From JAAYFJ01 sp964344295 (GTDB lineage Bacteria > Bacillota > Clostridia > Tissierellales > Peptoniphilaceae), in the NCBI GenBank assembly GCA_964344295.1, contig CAYFMR010000003.1, forward strand, positions 62,001 to 126,000: a stretch of 64,000 bases of DNA, written 5' to 3'. The translations under genes and the position numbers were made by a program. Below are positions 51,625-59,951 of the stretch, piece by piece (positions within the stretch are counted from its first letter, which is position 1; every line of letters starts with the position of its first letter). The notes beneath the pieces were generated by a model. It made no database searches. It was not told the origin of the DNA and saw only the letters and a list, made by a program, of their open reading frames with translations.

Positions 51625-52983
51625 TTAAAGATTTTGAAGACTTGTTAAGATGAGGGCCAGCCCTTCTTGGATTTGTGTCTCATCCATGGCACCGAATCCC
51701 AAAAGCAGGGTGAGCGATGAAGGGGAAGGGGTAATCATTTGTAGGTAGATGCCGGCTTCTTTCAATTTAGCATCAAGTTGTTGAGGATTAGGCGAAGGTG
51801 TCAGGGTGACAAGTAGGTGGAGACCGGCATCGGCTCCGCTGACGGTGTGGGGCACAGGCCAGGAGGCTAGGGTTTTCACCATAACCTCTCGTCTTTTACG
51901 GTAACGGTGACGCATGCGGTTAATGTGCCGTTCAAAGTGGCCTTTGGCCATGAACTGTGCCAATACCAGTTGGGTCAAGGTGGGAACGGTGGGGGAGGTC
52001 AGGTCCTGGGAGGTTTCGTAGGCTTCAATGAATGCAGGGGGCAAGACCATGTAGCTGATGCGTAGAGCAGGGGAAAGGCATTTGGAGAAGCTGCCCAGAT
52101 AGATGACGCGACCGGTTTTATCTAGCGATTTAAGCGGGGGGATCGGGTGGCCTTGGTATTTGAATTCACTGTCGTAATCGTCTTCCAAGAGATAGCCGTC
52201 TCTAGCTTCGCACCAGTTTAATAGCTCTTGACGTCGTCCGACAGGCATGACGACGCCGGTGGGGAACTGGTGACTAGGTGTGGTATAAAGAACGTTGATG
52301 TTGGAATCAGAAGGGACAATGAGACCTTTGTCATCCAAAGGAAGAAGGGAAAAGGGAAGGCGCTCCCGTTGCAGAGCAGAGGAAATGCGCTCGTATCCGG
52401 GATCCTCCAGCCCGAAGTGGCGTTTACCTGGCAGAATCTGCAACAAGATCGGAAGCAGGCTCTCTACGCCGCTGCGGATGATGACTTGTTCCGGATGGAC
52501 GTGCAGATTGCGGTTATCCAGCAGGTAATGAGCGATGGCAGTGCGTAGTTTTTCGTGGCCGCGATGGTCGCCCACTATGGCCATTTCTTCCGGATGTGCG
52601 CTTAGAACGTCCCTGGTCAAACGTCCCCAAAGCGGTGCAGGAAAGCTGTGGGGGTCAACGGCGTGGGCAGAAAAGTCAAACCGATAGGGTTGTGGGATGT
52701 TCTGGGGAGCGATATCATGCTGCATGGTTTTGGTGACCACTTGATGATTCACAGGGTGCACAAAACAACCCTGTCGTTCCTTAGAGTAAAGGTAGCCCTC
52801 ATCTTGCAACTGAAGATAAGCTGCCATGACTGTATTTTGGCTAATGTTAAGGTGTTGGGCCAAGTTGCGCTTACTAGGAAGTTTTTCGTGAGCGGCGATG
52901 GTGCCATCTAAGATGGCTTGTTTGATAGCGTCATAGAGTTGGCGATAAAGAGGGGTTTTGGCGTGAAAGTTAACTGTAATCAT
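51625..52983 (-). CDS. pdxR: PdxR-type MocR/GntR family regulator of vitamin B6 synthesis
   Basis: A 452-residue fusion of a GntR winged helix (PLYRQLYDAIKQAILDG, KLPSKRNLAQHLNISQNTVMAAY) to a fold-type I aminotransferase domain. The PLP lysine lies in YLGSFSKCLSPALR, and YTTPSHQFPTG and DDYDSEFKY are typical. PdxR proteins sense PLP and control pdxS/pdxST. The gene is divergent from pdxS, the classical arrangement. I chose the ATG at 52983 with AGGAGG 4 bases upstream. Aminotransferase activity is not expected to be its role. Confidence 0.9.
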   Translation of the reverse strand: MITVNFHAKTPLYRQLYDAIKQAILDGTIAAHEKLPSKRNLAQHLNISQNTVMAAYLQLQDEGYLYSKERQGCFVHPVNHQVVTKTMQHDIAPQNIPQPYRFDFSAHAVDPHSFPAPLWGRLTRDVLSAHPEEMAIVGDHRGHEKLRTAIAHYLLDNRNLHVHPEQVIIRSGVESLLPILLQILPGKRHFGLEDPGYERISSALQRERLPFSLLPLDDKGLIVPSDSNINVLYTTPSHQFPTGVVMPVGRRQELLNWCEARDGYLLEDDYDSEFKYQGHPIPPLKSLDKTGRVIYLGSFSKCLSPALRISYMVLPPAFIEAYETSQDLTSPTVPTLTQLVLAQFMAKGHFERHINRMRHRYRKRREVMVKTLASWPVPHTVSGADAGLHLLVTLTPSPNPQQLDAKLKEAGIYLQMITPSPSSLTLLLGFGAMDETQIQEGLALILTSLQNL

Positions 52984-52996
52984 AAGACCTCCTGGT

Positions 52997-53020
52997 ACCA
53001 TAAAATGTTGTAATTTTGGT
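52997..53020. promoter_or_regulatory. candidate PdxR operator between pdxR and pdxS
   Basis: An imperfect palindrome ACCATAAAAT-GTTGTA-ATTTTGGT lies in the divergent intergenic region, overlapped on the left by TGGTACCA. TTGTAA (53009-53014) may be part of the pdxS -35. No site in this group was compared; the call rests on symmetry and place. Confidence 0.4.
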
Positions 53021-53080
53021 TCTTTTTATCATATCAGAAAAGGAGTAAGATGGGGACAATATTTGGAAAGGGTGAGTCAA

Positions 53081-53950
53081 TTGAAACAATGGAAAACGCA
53101 GGAAGAATTGCTGGCATTTTTAAAAGGTGGCGTGATTATGGATGTCACCACGCCAGAACAGGCTAAAATTGCCGAAGAAGCCGGTGCAAAAGCGGTTATG
53201 GCTTTGGAACGCATCCCGGCTGACATCCGTGCAGCTGGCGGTGTCAGTCGCATGAGTGACCCGAAAATGATCAAAGAGATTATAGAAACCGTATCTATCC
53301 CCGTGATGGCCAAGGTGCGTATTGGCCATTTTGTAGAAGCACAGATCTTGGAAGCCATCGGCATTGATTTCATCGACGAAAGTGAAGTGCTTTCTCCGGC
53401 AGATGAAGTGTTCCATATCAATAAGAAAGACTTTAAAACGCCATTTGTCTGTGGTGCACGCAACTTGGGAGAAGCCCTCCGCCGTATTGCCGAAGGGGCA
53501 ACCATGATCCGCACGAAAGGTGAACCAGGAACCGGTGACGTGGTACAAGCGGTAACCCATATGCGTCGCATTCAGGAAGAGATTGCCCAGGTGGCTGCAG
53601 CAAGAGAAGATGAACTCTACGTATGGGCTCGTGATTTACAAGTGCCCTATGACCTGGTGTGCTATGTGCATGAACATAAAAAACTGCCTGTGTTAAACTT
53701 CTCTGCAGGCGGGGTGGCCACGCCGGCAGACGCAGCTCTGATGCGTCAACTGGGTGCAGAAGGTGTATTTGTTGGCTCCGGTATCTTCAAATCCGGTGAC
53801 CCGGTAAAACGTGCCAAAGCCATCGTGATGGCTGTGGACAACTACGACAACCCTGAAGTAATCGCCCGCGTCTCCGAAGATTTAGGCGAAGCCATGGTTG
53901 GCATCAACGAATCGGAAATTGAAGTCATCATGAGCGAACGCGGCATCTAA
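53081..53950 (+). CDS. pdxS: pyridoxal 5'-phosphate synthase subunit PdxS
   Basis: A 289-residue TIM-barrel PLP synthase subunit, which builds PLP from ribose 5-phosphate, glyceraldehyde 3-phosphate and ammonia. Hallmarks are GGVIMDVTTPEQAKIAEEAG, ALERIPADIRAAGGV, RMSDP, the catalytic MAKVRIGH region and FSAGGVATPADAAL. I chose the TTG at 53081, since AAAGGGTGAG sits just before it. The glutaminase partner gene pdxT does not follow, unlike in most Firmicutes; it must lie elsewhere or ammonia is used directly. Confidence 0.96.
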   Translation: MKQWKTQEELLAFLKGGVIMDVTTPEQAKIAEEAGAKAVMALERIPADIRAAGGVSRMSDPKMIKEIIETVSIPVMAKVRIGHFVEAQILEAIGIDFIDESEVLSPADEVFHINKKDFKTPFVCGARNLGEALRRIAEGATMIRTKGEPGTGDVVQAVTHMRRIQEEIAQVAAAREDELYVWARDLQVPYDLVCYVHEHKKLPVLNFSAGGVATPADAALMRQLGAEGVFVGSGIFKSGDPVKRAKAIVMAVDNYDNPEVIARVSEDLGEAMVGINESEIEVIMSERGI

Positions 53951-54396
53951 TCAGCCAGAAATTTTCCACATGATGGCCGATGTGGTGGTAGATGCATACC
54001 AGGCCCTCTATCTGGAAGAGTGAGTGAATCAAAACACGCCATGCCCGGCAACAGAGCTGGGTATGGCGTGTTTTTCATTTTGTGATAAGGGAAGGTGGGT
54101 TACGGTTTTTCCCTTGGCAAACGATGGACGCTTGGGCGACACAGTGGAAGCGGCCGTCAAACATGGAATCACCAGGGACGCCTAAGAAGAACTGCTTTCC
54201 CAGGCCAGCCGTACCTGCGCTTAAAGCATCATCGTTTTACATCGTAGCGTGATTTGTTAAGAGGACGGGGCGATCTGTGGCATGGTGCTTGTTGTGTTGG
54301 CGGATGAGCGAAAGCGTTCCCGTGTGCAAGATGAGAAAGCGCCAGGACGGTGAATTGTGTCTTGACGCTTTGGCGTACTTGGCCACGCAGGAGAGG
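53951..54396. other. gene-poor stretch after pdxS, possible remnants
   Basis: Apart from a terminator (54031-54075) I see no complete gene. Two short plus-strand stretches look peptide-like: one ending in DAYQALYLEE before TGA 54021, and one near 54110-54190 reading DGRLGDTVEAAVKHG and then broken by stops. They may be remains of a decayed gene once downstream of pdxS, but neither resembles pdxT. Frames on the other strand here appear to be shadows. Confidence 0.3.
54031..54075 (+). terminator. terminator downstream of pdxS
   Basis: AAAACACGCCAT-GCCC / GGGT-ATGGCGTGTTTTT stem with a short unpaired loop region. Confidence 0.82.
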
Positions 54397-55071
54397 TCAT
54401 TGCTTCCGTGGACTTGCAGGAGAGCGTTGGTCTCTTGAGTCGGACCATAGGTTTTGGATTTCGGAAAAGGTGGGCCAGTGGGACCAAAAAGCATCGCAGG
54501 TGGCTAAGATGGCATCACGGTGCTCGGTTTGCGAAGGGTCTGCTAAGGCGATGACGATGGCTCCCGCCTTTTTGGCACCCTCCATGGCGTGAAGGGCATC
54601 TTCATAGACCGCGAAAGGAGTGCCTTGGGGAACGATAGCACGGTAAAAGCGGGGATCGTCTTTCGTGTAGCCCACCTCATCGACAGTGTAGAGGGGAAGC
54701 TGAGCCAACCCCAATCGCTTAAGGGCGAGCTCGGCTAATGGACGCGGGGTCGCGGTGGCGATAAAGGCCGGATCACAGGAGGTCCGTGCGGACAGGACGT
54801 AGTCATAAGCACCGGGCTTTAGTGGTAAAACGTGGGCGTAGGCATGGGTGATGGTGTCTTCCAAAGTCCTTTCGATCGCTTGTGGCGTCTCTTGGGGGAG
54901 CAAGGTATCGTGAAAGTATTGGGCAGCCATGGGCAGAGTCATAGCGTGGAGTAGCTCAAAGTAAGCCGAGTCCGGGAAAATACCTCTGGAAGACAAAAAA
55001 TCTCTGCCTAGGTTTCTCCAGATGGACATAGAGTCCAGCAGGGTACCATCCAGGTCAAATAGATGAATCAT
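54397..55071 (-). CDS. HAD family hydrolase (phosphatase-like)
   Basis: A 224-residue HAD superfamily protein: motif I DLDGTLLDS (Asp6 nucleophile, Asp8), a helical cap (about 15-85), motif II in FIATATPRPL, and motifs III/IV around KDDPRFY and VYEDALHAMEGAKKAG. The arrangement resembles beta-phosphoglucomutase/phosphoglycolate phosphatase types. AAAGGAG precedes the ATG. The C-terminal tail beyond motif IV is polar and longer than usual. Substrate unknown. It stands alone, divergent from tex. Confidence 0.85.
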   Translation of the reverse strand: MIHLFDLDGTLLDSMSIWRNLGRDFLSSRGIFPDSAYFELLHAMTLPMAAQYFHDTLLPQETPQAIERTLEDTITHAYAHVLPLKPGAYDYVLSARTSCDPAFIATATPRPLAELALKRLGLAQLPLYTVDEVGYTKDDPRFYRAIVPQGTPFAVYEDALHAMEGAKKAGAIVIALADPSQTEHRDAILATCDAFWSHWPTFSEIQNLWSDSRDQRSPASPRKQ

Positions 55072-55157
55072 GAATGAGCTCCTTTCATCGTAGGGGGCCG
55101 GTTAGGCGGGAAGGATGGACCAGATTGTGGCATCACTAAAAGATTTGTCATGAGATA

Positions 55158-55166
55158 TGATATAAT
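55158..55166 (+). promoter_or_regulatory. extended -10 promoter of tex
   Basis: TGATATAAT (TG-N-TATAAT), 35 bp before the ATG. No matching -35 is seen, as is common for extended -10 promoters. Confidence 0.6.
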
Positions 55167-55200
55167 GATGCAAGAATAAGACACGTAAGGAGAAATACCT

Positions 55201-57303
55201 ATGGATATCAACATGACATTGGCCACTGAATTTCAAACGTCTCCTCCTATTGTACAAAATATTATTCAATTAGTGGAGGAAAAAAATACGATTCCTTTTA
55301 TTGCTCGCTATCGTAAAGAACAAACGGGCAATATGGATGATGAAGTATTGCGCAAGTTAGTGGAGCGTTGGGAGTATTTGACCAATCTGGAGACCAAAAA
55401 AGACGAAGTAAAAAAACGCCTCGTGGAATTAGGCCACGAAGATGAGACGCTCTTTGCGGCCATTGACCAAACGATGACGTTGCAAGAAATTGATGATCTC
55501 TATCGACCTTATCGCCCGAAACGCCGCACCAGGGCTCAAGTGGCGATGGAAAGAGGGCTGGAGCCGTTAGCTGAGCTGCTATGGGCTGGAGAGATGGATG
55601 ATGAAGCCCTGCGCGTGGAGTCGGAAAAGTTTCTGGGGGAAGAAGTTCCCACGGCGAAAGAGGCGTTGCAAGGTGCTTCAGATATTATTGCCGAGCGTGT
55701 TTCAGATGACCCTGACAATCGCTCCTTGGTGAAAAAGTTTATGGAACGCACAGCGTATTATCAGACCGTGGGCGTAGAGGAAGACATCACTCCCTACGAA
55801 ATGTACGCGGACCATCGGGAACTCTATCGACTGGCACCAGGGTATCGGGTGTTGGCGATGAATCGAGCAGAGCGTGAAAAGAAGCTGCGCGTGAGTTTAG
55901 ATGTGAACCACGAGCAGATTGTAGGCTTGCTTTCCCATGGCGTGGTGAAATCGGAGGACCAGGTGCTGTTACAGGAGGCCATTGAAGACGGCTGGAAACG
56001 ACTGATGTTTCCGTCGGTGGAGCGGGAAATGCGTCAGTTGAGCACAGAAACAGCGGAAGAAGAAGCCATTGCGGTTTTCGGACGTAACTTGCGTCCCCTG
56101 TTGATGCAGGCACCGCTGTGGGATCAAGGAGTCATTGCTTTGGATCCTGGTTTTCGCACCGGCTGCAAGGTGGTGGCCCTAGGAAAGCAAGGAGAACTTT
56201 TGGACCATGACGTCATCTATCCGACAGTACCAAGAGAAGATATCGTTAGAGCGAGAAAGATTTTAAATCACCTGGTGGAGGCTTACGATATCCATGTCAT
56301 CGCCATTGGAAACGGAACGGCTTCGCGGGAGACGGAGCAGTTTGTGGCAGATTGGATCAGAGAAGAGCAACCTGACCTGCACTACACCATTGTCAACGAG
56401 GCTGGAGCCTCCATTTATTCGGCTTCGGAGTTGGCGAAAAAGGAAATGGGAGAATATGATGTCACCGTGCGGGGAGCGGCCTCTATCGGACGCCGTTTGC
56501 AAGATCCTCTGGCCGAGTTGGTGAAGATTCACCCACGCCATCTAGGGGTTGGCCAATACCAGCACGACTTGAACAACCAAAGACTGGATCAGGTGCTGAC
56601 AGATGTGGTGGAATCCTGCGTCAACACTGTTGGCGTAGATTTAAACACCGCCAGCCCGGCATTGATGAATTATGTGGCGGGGATTTCCAATAAAGTAGCC
56701 CAACATGTGGTAGAACATCGTACGACCATCGGGCGCTTTACCAATCGTAAGCAGCTGCTAGACGTCAAAGGCTTGGGACCTAAAACTTTTGAGCAATGTG
56801 CCGGTTTTTTGCGCATCCCGGATGGTGATGAACCCTTGGACAATACAGCAGTGCACCCGGAGTCCTATGACTTGGCGAGAAAAGTGCAAGCAGAAGGGAA
56901 ACAACAGACGGCGGAAGACCTAGCAGCACAATGGGACGTCGGTGCCTACACCTTAAAGGATATTATGGTAGAGTTGGCCAAGCCTGGTCGAGATCCACGC
57001 GAAACCTCCGATCAACCGCTATTTCGCCAAGATGTACTTTCCATGGATGAGCTGGAAGTGGGAATGCGCATGACAGGCCAAGTGCGCAATGTGGTTGACT
57101 TCGGAGTGTTTGTCGACATCGGGGTCAAGCAAGACGGGCTGGTTCATATTACGGAGTTGACTGATGATGTTTGCCGCGATCCCCACAGGGTATGCCAAGT
57201 GGGTGACGTGGTAGACGTGACGATTATTAAGCTTGACCGTGAGCGGGAACGCATTGGGTTATCCATGCGTAAAGACTCGAAGGAAAAGAGAAAGAGAAGG
57301 TAA
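55201..57303 (+). CDS. tex: Tex family RNA-binding transcription accessory protein
   Basis: A 700-residue protein with the Tex layout: N-terminal HtH-like region (IPFIARYRKEQTGNMDDEVL), a YqgF/RuvC-like domain (VIALDPGFRTGCKVVALG), helix-hairpin-helix repeats (NKVAQHVVEHR, LLDVKGLGPKTFEQCAGFLRI) and a C-terminal S1 RNA-binding domain (VRNVVDFGVFVDIGVKQDGLVHITEL). Tex is involved in transcription-related RNA binding and is widely conserved. AAGGAG precedes the ATG. It is followed 11 bases later by an amidohydrolase gene. Confidence 0.95.
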   Translation: MDINMTLATEFQTSPPIVQNIIQLVEEKNTIPFIARYRKEQTGNMDDEVLRKLVERWEYLTNLETKKDEVKKRLVELGHEDETLFAAIDQTMTLQEIDDLYRPYRPKRRTRAQVAMERGLEPLAELLWAGEMDDEALRVESEKFLGEEVPTAKEALQGASDIIAERVSDDPDNRSLVKKFMERTAYYQTVGVEEDITPYEMYADHRELYRLAPGYRVLAMNRAEREKKLRVSLDVNHEQIVGLLSHGVVKSEDQVLLQEAIEDGWKRLMFPSVEREMRQLSTETAEEEAIAVFGRNLRPLLMQAPLWDQGVIALDPGFRTGCKVVALGKQGELLDHDVIYPTVPREDIVRARKILNHLVEAYDIHVIAIGNGTASRETEQFVADWIREEQPDLHYTIVNEAGASIYSASELAKKEMGEYDVTVRGAASIGRRLQDPLAELVKIHPRHLGVGQYQHDLNNQRLDQVLTDVVESCVNTVGVDLNTASPALMNYVAGISNKVAQHVVEHRTTIGRFTNRKQLLDVKGLGPKTFEQCAGFLRIPDGDEPLDNTAVHPESYDLARKVQAEGKQQTAEDLAAQWDVGAYTLKDIMVELAKPGRDPRETSDQPLFRQDVLSMDELEVGMRMTGQVRNVVDFGVFVDIGVKQDGLVHITELTDDVCRDPHRVCQVGDVVDVTIIKLDRERERIGLSMRKDSKEKRKRR

Positions 57304-57314
57304 GGAGGAAAACG

Positions 57315-58472
57315 ATGATTGTCATTACCAATGGCTTAATTTACACCATGGCCGGAGAGCCGCTAGTAGACGGACAGCTAGAGATGAAAGAGGGGAAAAT
57401 CACGTACGTGGGACCCAAAAGAGACTTCCCGCAGGAAGCGACAGTGATTGATGCCAAGGGCGATTTGGTGACACCGGGACTGATTGATGCCCACTGTCAT
57501 ATTGGACTCTTTGAAGAGTCTATTGGATTTGAAGGCAGTGATGGAAATGAGATGACAGACCCCATTACACCCCATATGCGAGGCATTGACGGAATTAATC
57601 CAATGGACGAAGCTTTTCAATTGGCGCGCGAGGGCGGTGTCACCACGGCAGTAACCGGACCGGGAAGCGGCAACGTCATGGGCGGTACTTTCCTCGCCAT
57701 CAAAACAGTAGGCCGTTGTGTGGACGAAATGGTGATTAAGGACCCCGTTGCCATGAAAATCGCTTTTGGAGAAAACCCCAAACGCGTATACAACAGCCAA
57801 AAACGCATGCCGATGACCCGTATGGGAACGGCGGCGCTCTTACGGGAGATTTTGCATAAAGCGGTGGAATACGAAGAGAAAAAGCAAAATGAAGACCCCG
57901 CTAAGCGTCCGGCCTTCGATGCCAAGTTGGAAGCTTTGGGCCCGGTCATTCGGAAGGAAATCCCGCTAAAAGCCCATGCTCACCGCGCAGATGACATCTT
58001 TACGTCTTTGCGTATTGCCAAAGAATTTGACTTGGACATTACCCTAGACCATTGCACCGAGGGTCATCTCGTCGCGGATCTACTCGCTAAAGAAGGTAGA
58101 CCCGCCATTGTTGGACCCACGTTTGGCAACAAGAGTAAATTTGAACTGAGCAATAAATCTTTTACGACACCAAAAACGTTGGTAGAAGCAGGCGTAAAAA
58201 TCGCCATCAATACAGATAGTCCGGTGATTCCGTTGGAACACTTGCCGCTATGCGCCGCACTAGCTGTAAAGGCGGGACTGGATGTGATGGAAGCGTGGAA
58301 GGCTATCACCATCCATGCAGCAGAGATTTGCGGCATAAGTGATCGTGTAGGATCGTTGGAAGTGGGCAAGGATGCAGATGTGGTCATCTTCTCAAAAGAT
58401 CCTATGAAAGACGTGGATTACGCGGTACGATACACTTTGATTGACGGTAAAATCGTTTATGAGGCACAATAA
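57315..58472 (+). CDS. amidohydrolase (imidazolonepropionase-like)
   Basis: A 385-residue metal-dependent amidohydrolase. Metal ligands are seen in GLIDAHCHIGLFEE (HxH), KAHAHRADD, LDHCTEGH and the Asp in AINTDSPVIPL; the C-terminal SLEVGKDADVVIFSKDP closes the beta-sandwich. Substrate is unknown: such proteins include imidazolonepropionase-like, prolidase-like and N-acyl hydrolases. AAGGAGG precedes the ATG, and the stop overlaps the PAP2 start. A signal peptide is absent, so it is cytoplasmic. Confidence 0.9.
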   Translation: MIVITNGLIYTMAGEPLVDGQLEMKEGKITYVGPKRDFPQEATVIDAKGDLVTPGLIDAHCHIGLFEESIGFEGSDGNEMTDPITPHMRGIDGINPMDEAFQLAREGGVTTAVTGPGSGNVMGGTFLAIKTVGRCVDEMVIKDPVAMKIAFGENPKRVYNSQKRMPMTRMGTAALLREILHKAVEYEEKKQNEDPAKRPAFDAKLEALGPVIRKEIPLKAHAHRADDIFTSLRIAKEFDLDITLDHCTEGHLVADLLAKEGRPAIVGPTFGNKSKFELSNKSFTTPKTLVEAGVKIAINTDSPVIPLEHLPLCAALAVKAGLDVMEAWKAITIHAAEICGISDRVGSLEVGKDADVVIFSKDPMKDVDYAVRYTLIDGKIVYEAQ

Positions 58473-59097
58473 GCGCTCCAGGTCCTGGATAAGGCCGTTT
58501 TTGGGGCTAATCGCCGGCGGAGTGGCACTGGGGTTGGCGACGAGACGAAAGCCGTTATCCACAGATGTGTGGTTTTATGAAGACGTATTTCCCCAATTAC
58601 CGGGAAAAGATGCTTTGTGGTTTCCAAAGCTCTTATCTTTTGTGGGCAGTGCCAAGTGGATTACCCCGGTGATGGCAGTGACGTTGGTGTACTCCAAGCG
58701 GAAAGGTCGACTGGGAGACGGGCTATTTCTACTCATGGGATCCTTGGGGACTTCTTTGGAAAACCAAGCTCTAAAGAGGATGTTTCAGCGCATCAGGCCC
58801 GCTGATCACATGCTTGTGGAAGAACTGAGCTTGAGCTACCCCAGTGGCCATACCATGGTGACCTGGTCTTTGGCGTTAACGGTGAGTACCGTATTAAGCT
58901 CGATGTATCCGCAGTACCGCAAACCAATTTGGATCATCTCCCTGACGATAGCCATTGCCATCGGACTCAGCCGGCTGGTGCTGGGTGTGCATTGGCCTTC
59001 AGATGTATTGGGAGGATGGTTACTGGGCAGTGCCGCCTTTTTAGGCCATCATCATCTTTGGAAAACGCAATTGGTGAAATTGAATCGAGGTGAGTAA
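58459..59097 (+). CDS. PAP2 family phosphatase
   Basis: A 212-residue membrane phosphatase, possibly acting on undecaprenyl pyrophosphate or phosphatidic acid. All three PAP2 motifs are visible: KRMFQRIRP (KX6RP), YPSGHT and SRLVLGVHWPSD (SRX5HX3D), between several hydrophobic helices. I chose the ATG at 58459, which overlaps the amidohydrolase stop by 14 bases; it has only a weak binding site, so coupling is likely. The Nudix gene follows without a gap. Confidence 0.9.
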   Translation: MRHNKRSRSWIRPFLGLIAGGVALGLATRRKPLSTDVWFYEDVFPQLPGKDALWFPKLLSFVGSAKWITPVMAVTLVYSKRKGRLGDGLFLLMGSLGTSLENQALKRMFQRIRPADHMLVEELSLSYPSGHTMVTWSLALTVSTVLSSMYPQYRKPIWIISLTIAIAIGLSRLVLGVHWPSDVLGGWLLGSAAFLGHHHLWKTQLVKLNRGE

Positions 59098-59577
59098 ATG
59101 GCAGACAATAAGAAAAAACTTCGCCTTCCCTCGTGGAAGTCAGTAGGCTCTTGCACCATCGTCTACTATGTGGATGTGATAGTGGGAGCTGTCATTGTGC
59201 AAGATGGCAAAGTATTATGTGCCAAACGAGCTAGTGAGGATGAGTTTCATGGCCTCTGGGAAATTCCTGGAGGAGCAGTGGAGCCGGGAGAGCGTAATGA
59301 GTTTGCACTGATACGAATCTGTGAAGAAAAACTTGGGGTTCCCGTCTCTGTGGAAAAAAAGTTCACCTCCTTTCGCCATGGTTTAGGCACACAGGTGCTA
59401 AATTATGTGTACTATGAAGTGACTATAGACCGAGGAGCGCCGCAGAGTGTGGGGTATAACGGGCTGGCATGGATCCCGTTTGATGCGTTACAAGAACAGG
59501 ACTTTGTACCTGCAGACCAAATGCTCATCCCCGTCTTGCGAGAGCGGCAGGGATTTTTAAAAAAAGCATATCCTTAA
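59098..59577 (+). CDS. Nudix domain protein with degenerate Nudix box
   Basis: A 159-residue MutT-like protein: strand VIVGAVIVQDGKVLCAKRA, then a Nudix box GGAVEPGERNEFALIRICEEKLGV-like (written from about residue 60). The G and first Glu (GX5E) are kept, but the catalytic REUXEE core reads RICEEK: the first Glu is Ile and the last is Lys. Metal binding and hydrolase activity may be weakened or changed. GAGGTGAG before the ATG overlaps the end of the PAP2 gene. About 30 N-terminal residues precede the fold. Confidence 0.85.
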   Translation: MADNKKKLRLPSWKSVGSCTIVYYVDVIVGAVIVQDGKVLCAKRASEDEFHGLWEIPGGAVEPGERNEFALIRICEEKLGVPVSVEKKFTSFRHGLGTQVLNYVYYEVTIDRGAPQSVGYNGLAWIPFDALQEQDFVPADQMLIPVLRERQGFLKKAYP

Positions 59578-59589
59578 ACAAAAAAAGAG

Positions 59590-59618
59590 AAAACAGGGCG
59601 CAAATGCCCTGTTTTTTT
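59590..59618 (+). terminator. terminator of the tex/amidohydrolase/PAP2/Nudix run
   Basis: AAAACAGGGC-GCAAAT-GCCCTGTTTTTTT, a strong hairpin just after the Nudix stop. Confidence 0.88.
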
Positions 59619-59811
59619 GCTGAAGTGGGGCGCTATCCCAAAATTGTTTCAAAATAGGAGGAAGAAGAGCGGTGAGATAAGGTAGGCGATAGGAAGTGGC
59701 AATGGCAGGGATTTTAAGCGGAAAGAAAGTTGAGGAGGCTGAAACGGTATAGAAAAATGGGATGGCTCACCACAATGAGAGAAGCCACACAATGCACTAT
59801 AAAAGCGATAA
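59619..59811. other. intergenic region upstream of mraZ, no gene seen
   Basis: Purine-rich DNA with several AGGAGG-like stretches but no supported gene. It is closed by a second terminator-like hairpin (59812-59850), so a short independent RNA is possible (see findings). Confidence 0.4.
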
Positions 59812-59850
59812 GACAAAGCACAAGGACCAAAGGCCCTATGTGCTTTTTTT
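59812..59850 (+). terminator. orphan terminator-like hairpin upstream of mraZ
   Basis: AAAGCACA-AGGACC / GGCCCT-ATGTGCTTTTTTT: outer stem AAAGCACA with TGTGCTTT, inner partial pairing, strong T run. No annotated gene ends here. Confidence 0.6.
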
Positions 59851-59861
59851 ACTTACAGGTG

Positions 59862-59890
59862 TTGGATTTTCTCCTATTATGGTGTAAAAT
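59862..59890 (+). promoter_or_regulatory. promoter of the mraZ/dcw operon
   Basis: TTGGAT (59862-59867), 17-bp spacer, TAAAAT (59885-59890). Confidence 0.75.
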
Positions 59891-59896
59891 AACCAT

Positions 59897-59925
59897 AAAG
59901 TGGTACGAAGTGGTAGAAAGTGGTA
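59897..59925 (+). promoter_or_regulatory. MraZ boxes, three 10-bp-phased repeats
   Basis: AAAGTGGTA (59897-59905), GAAGTGGTA (59907-59915) and AAAGTGGTA (59917-59925) are direct repeats with an exact 10-bp period between the -10 and the mraZ start. This is the known form of MraZ autoregulatory sites (short GTGG/TGGG-core repeats spaced by one helical turn). Confidence 0.85.
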
Positions 59926-59951
59926 AATTCTACGAAAAGGTGGTTGAAGAA

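Noticed and set aside
59730..59951. In-frame N-terminal extension of mraZ
   Set aside because: It runs through a terminator-like hairpin, the promoter and the MraZ boxes; the ATG at 59952 gives the standard MraZ N-terminus.
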